DNA of 56,660 nucleotides from the IMG/VR virus record IMGVR_UViG_3300028563_000026, positions 1-56,660 of that record; one strand, given 5' to 3'. The stretch comes from a virus. The notes beneath the pieces are model-generated. The model was given only the letters and a program-made list of their open reading frames with translations, did no database searches and had not been told where the DNA came from. Below are positions 52,378-56,660 of this stretch, one piece after another. Positions within the stretch are counted from its first letter, which is position 1, and each line of letters opens with the position of its first letter. Both the position numbers and the translations under genes were made by a program.

Positions 52378-53482
52378 GACTCTCCTTCGCTAGTGAAGTG
52401 TTTCTGTACCAGCCGTCGTCCCAGAGGGACTCAAGCCGGGTGAACCAATCAACGTACTTCGGGGCGACAGCTTCTAGCGAATATTGGAGCAGAGCAGCCT
52501 GCTGAATGGCATATGAGTCCACCTTCCCGCAGCTCTCCACAATCTCCACAGCCCGCTCCAAGGTGCGGAAGCGGAACGACGGCCTGACAGTTTCCGTGAA
52601 CGCCCCAAAGTCAGTCGTTACTGCAGGAGTTCCACACAGTTGGGCTTCGATAGCGACAGCACCGAACGGCTCGATGTAGGCGGTCGGCACCAGCACCGCA
52701 TGCGCCTGACTCATCAGAATGTTGCGGGCCTCGGCTCCAACCGGGCCGACATATTCAATGTCTCCCTCCAACACCATTCCGTCGTCGCAGACCACCTTGC
52801 CCGGTTCGGACGACTCCACCCCCGGCCCCGCCAGGTACAGCTTGCGGCCGGTCGCGTTGGCGATCTCCACCGCCGTCCTGACACCCTTCCGTTCGATCAT
52901 CCGGCCGACGTAGAGCAGATAGTCGGCACGTTCTGGCGCGATCTGGAAATCGCCGGGACGGAAGAAGTTCGGGATCACCGCGTCGAAGTGACGGCCGTCG
53001 CATTTCATCTGCCCGTACAGGTAGTGCATCCAGGCATACGACTCAAAGCAGACATACGCAGTGAAGATCCCCTCGTACCCGGCAGCCCACTCGCAACAGA
53101 TCACGTCCGACAGGGCCTGCGGAACCAGCCGTTGCGCGTTGCCCCCGGTGATCAACACCAGGTCACCGGGCATCTTCCTCTTTGTGATCTCCTGTACCGC
53201 CCTGCCGTTGAAGATCAGCCAGGGCAGATCGGTCTCACTCCATGTCGCCACCCCCGGCAGCTTGTTCGGATCCGACTCGCCATACCACTGCTTCTGCTCC
53301 GCATCCGATACCAGACTGATGTGCTCGATGCAGGGCGCGTCGTTGTGGTCGCCTGAGTAGACGAAGATTTCGTAGTCGTCCTGCATCATCTCGCAGAACT
53401 TCACGATCTTCGCCGTGAACGCACACACCGTTGTTTCCCGCGTGGTCTGCGTGTGAGGCAGACCAACCAAGTGAAGCCTCAT
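52370..53482 (-). CDS. GT4-type glycosyltransferase
   Basis: 370 residues, GT-B layout. [21 protein letters not shown] and the [26 protein letters not shown] segment carry the conserved donor-binding EPFGxxxIEA motif. ATG 53482 after AAAGGAGAAC. Located between two collagen-like fibre genes, so fibre or capsid glycosylation is the likely job. Confidence 0.92.
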   Translation of the reverse strand: MRLHLVGLPHTQTTRETTVCAFTAKIVKFCEMMQDDYEIFVYSGDHNDAPCIEHISLVSDAEQKQWYGESDPNKLPGVATWSETDLPWLIFNGRAVQEITKRKMPGDLVLITGGNAQRLVPQALSDVICCEWAAGYEGIFTAYVCFESYAWMHYLYGQMKCDGRHFDAVIPNFFRPGDFQIAPERADYLLYVGRMIERKGVRTAVEIANATGRKLYLAGPGVESSEPGKVVCDDGMVLEGDIEYVGPVGAEARNILMSQAHAVLVPTAYIEPFGAVAIEAQLCGTPAVTTDFGAFTETVRPSFRFRTLERAVEIVESCGKVDSYAIQQAALLQYSLEAVAPKYVDWFTRLESLWDDGWYRNTSLAKESHG

Positions 53483-53492
53483 CCGTTCTCCT

Positions 53493-53822
53493 TTACGCGT
53501 ATTCGTATCCGCCGAGAATGATGTTGACGGCGGTGTTCGCGGAGGCGAACGCCTGGATCGTATGGGAAGTAGAACCTGTCGCGATCACCCACCAGCCGTT
53601 CCACAGCTGAGGAACGTTCGCCGTCAGAGCGAACGCGTCGATGATTCGGGTGGCGGCGGCGTCAGCTCCGAAGCTGATCGTCACCGTCTTCCCCGACGAG
53701 TTAGCTTGCGCCCAGATCGTTCGCACGATCGTCGTGGTAGCGCCAGGTTGCGTGTACACATCAGCGGCAGCGTTGGTGAGCTGCGTGATGGCCACGAGAG
53801 TCTTTGGTGTGTAAACGGCCAT
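53493..53822 (-). CDS. Small beta-rich structural protein
   Basis: 109 residues, Thr/Ala/Val-rich, possible capsid decoration or fibre-tip protein. ATG 53822 after TAGGAAAGGATTGAG. Similar in style to the protein at 56355-56657. Family not recognised. Confidence 0.75.
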   Translation of the reverse strand: MAVYTPKTLVAITQLTNAAADVYTQPGATTTIVRTIWAQANSSGKTVTISFGADAAATRIIDAFALTANVPQLWNGWWVIATGSTSHTIQAFASANTAVNIILGGYEYA

Positions 53823-53837
53823 CTCAATCCTTTCCTA

Positions 53838-56351
<2,514 letters not shown>

Positions 56352-56354
56352 GGA

Positions 56355-56657
56355 TTAACTCCCGGAAGCGAGAAAGGAAACAGTCGAGCCGGTCGAAGCA
56401 ACGATCCCGTACAGGGCCTCGTCGATGTGCAGCTGAATCTTCAACGTCCCGGAGGCCGCCAACGGGTAGCCGGTCGTAGTCGTGACCCCCGACGGTCCCA
56501 GATACACGATCGCACCCGAGCTGTTCGACAGGGCAATGTCGCGGTTCGACAGCAGATAGCCGCCCTGCTCCTGGCCGTAGGTGGCGTTGGGGGCAGCCAC
56601 GATCAGCGTGCCCCCCACCGTTGTGTCGATCGCCTTCTGTCCGGAAGTGACAGCCAC
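56355..56657 (-). CDS. Small beta-rich structural protein
   Basis: 100 residues from GTG 56657. Thr/Ser/Gly-rich; resembles decoration or fibre-base proteins. It is the right-most complete gene, three bases upstream of the large fibre gene. Family not recognised. Confidence 0.75.
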   Translation of the reverse strand: MAVTSGQKAIDTTVGGTLIVAAPNATYGQEQGGYLLSNRDIALSNSSGAIVYLGPSGVTTTTGYPLAASGTLKIQLHIDEALYGIVASTGSTVSFLASGS

Positions 56658-56660
56658 TCT

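Overview
The window is a 56.7 kb piece of a tailed double-stranded DNA phage, almost certainly a siphovirus of a high-GC actinobacterium. The main clues are a 1676-residue tape measure, a tail-chaperone pair with a canonical GGGAAAC -1 slippery site, a secreted Rpf-like transglycosylase domain, a DIP1984-type protein, about 60% GC, and strong purine-rich ribosome sites (typically AAAGGAGAC) in front of very many tiny genes. Large terminase, portal, capsid, polymerase, integrase and repressor genes are not seen, so the genome continues beyond the right edge or elsewhere.

Layout. 0-2.4 kb: an unusual gene whose UTRs carry a 32-nt inverted repeat, two small genes and two intrinsic terminators. 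2.37-2.52 kb: four iteron-like repeats followed by a strong promoter. 2.6-10.9 kb: a rightward train of tiny genes, often overlapping by ATGA or TGATG and often preceded by a hairpin just before the ribosome site. 10.96-12.95 kb: a leftward island with a small terminase subunit and a sigma-like/ParB-like gene split over two frames. 13.0-24.8 kb: a rightward accessory region with a SLOG/MoCo-carrier-like protein, KTSC protein, tyrosine phosphatase, a QGD/QREY plus DUF6745-like pair, DIP1984 protein, VWA protein, C2H2 finger and DUF2695-like protein. 25.0 kb: one tRNA-Arg(CCU). 26.9-29.5 kb: a recombination module (SSB-like protein, Cas4/RecB-type nuclease, HNH protein, RusA resolvase). 30.2-35.9 kb: RHH and winged-helix-like regulators, a ParB-like protein, the Rpf-like protein and an AAA+ ATPase. 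36.2-36.75 kb: a gene-free, densely folded stretch ending in a strong terminator, a candidate large non-coding RNA. 36.77-56.66 kb: the leftward late operon, read from the right: collagen-like fibres with a glycosyltransferase, head-tail connectors, tail tube, chaperones, tape measure, minor tail proteins, peptidase and holin-like genes.

The most striking global signal is a dispersed palindrome, GTCAG-N3-CTGAC (N3 is AAA, TTT or ATT). I count 30 exact copies, 28 of them in the first 34.1 kb. It lies between genes, inside hairpins before ribosome sites, and inside coding sequences in all three frames. It behaves like a phage-wide binding site or a mobile micro-palindrome.

Several genes show coding potential that changes frame (6.3, 10.7, 12.57, 16.40 and 25.31 kb). 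These may be programmed shifts, decay or base-calling errors and need read-level checking.
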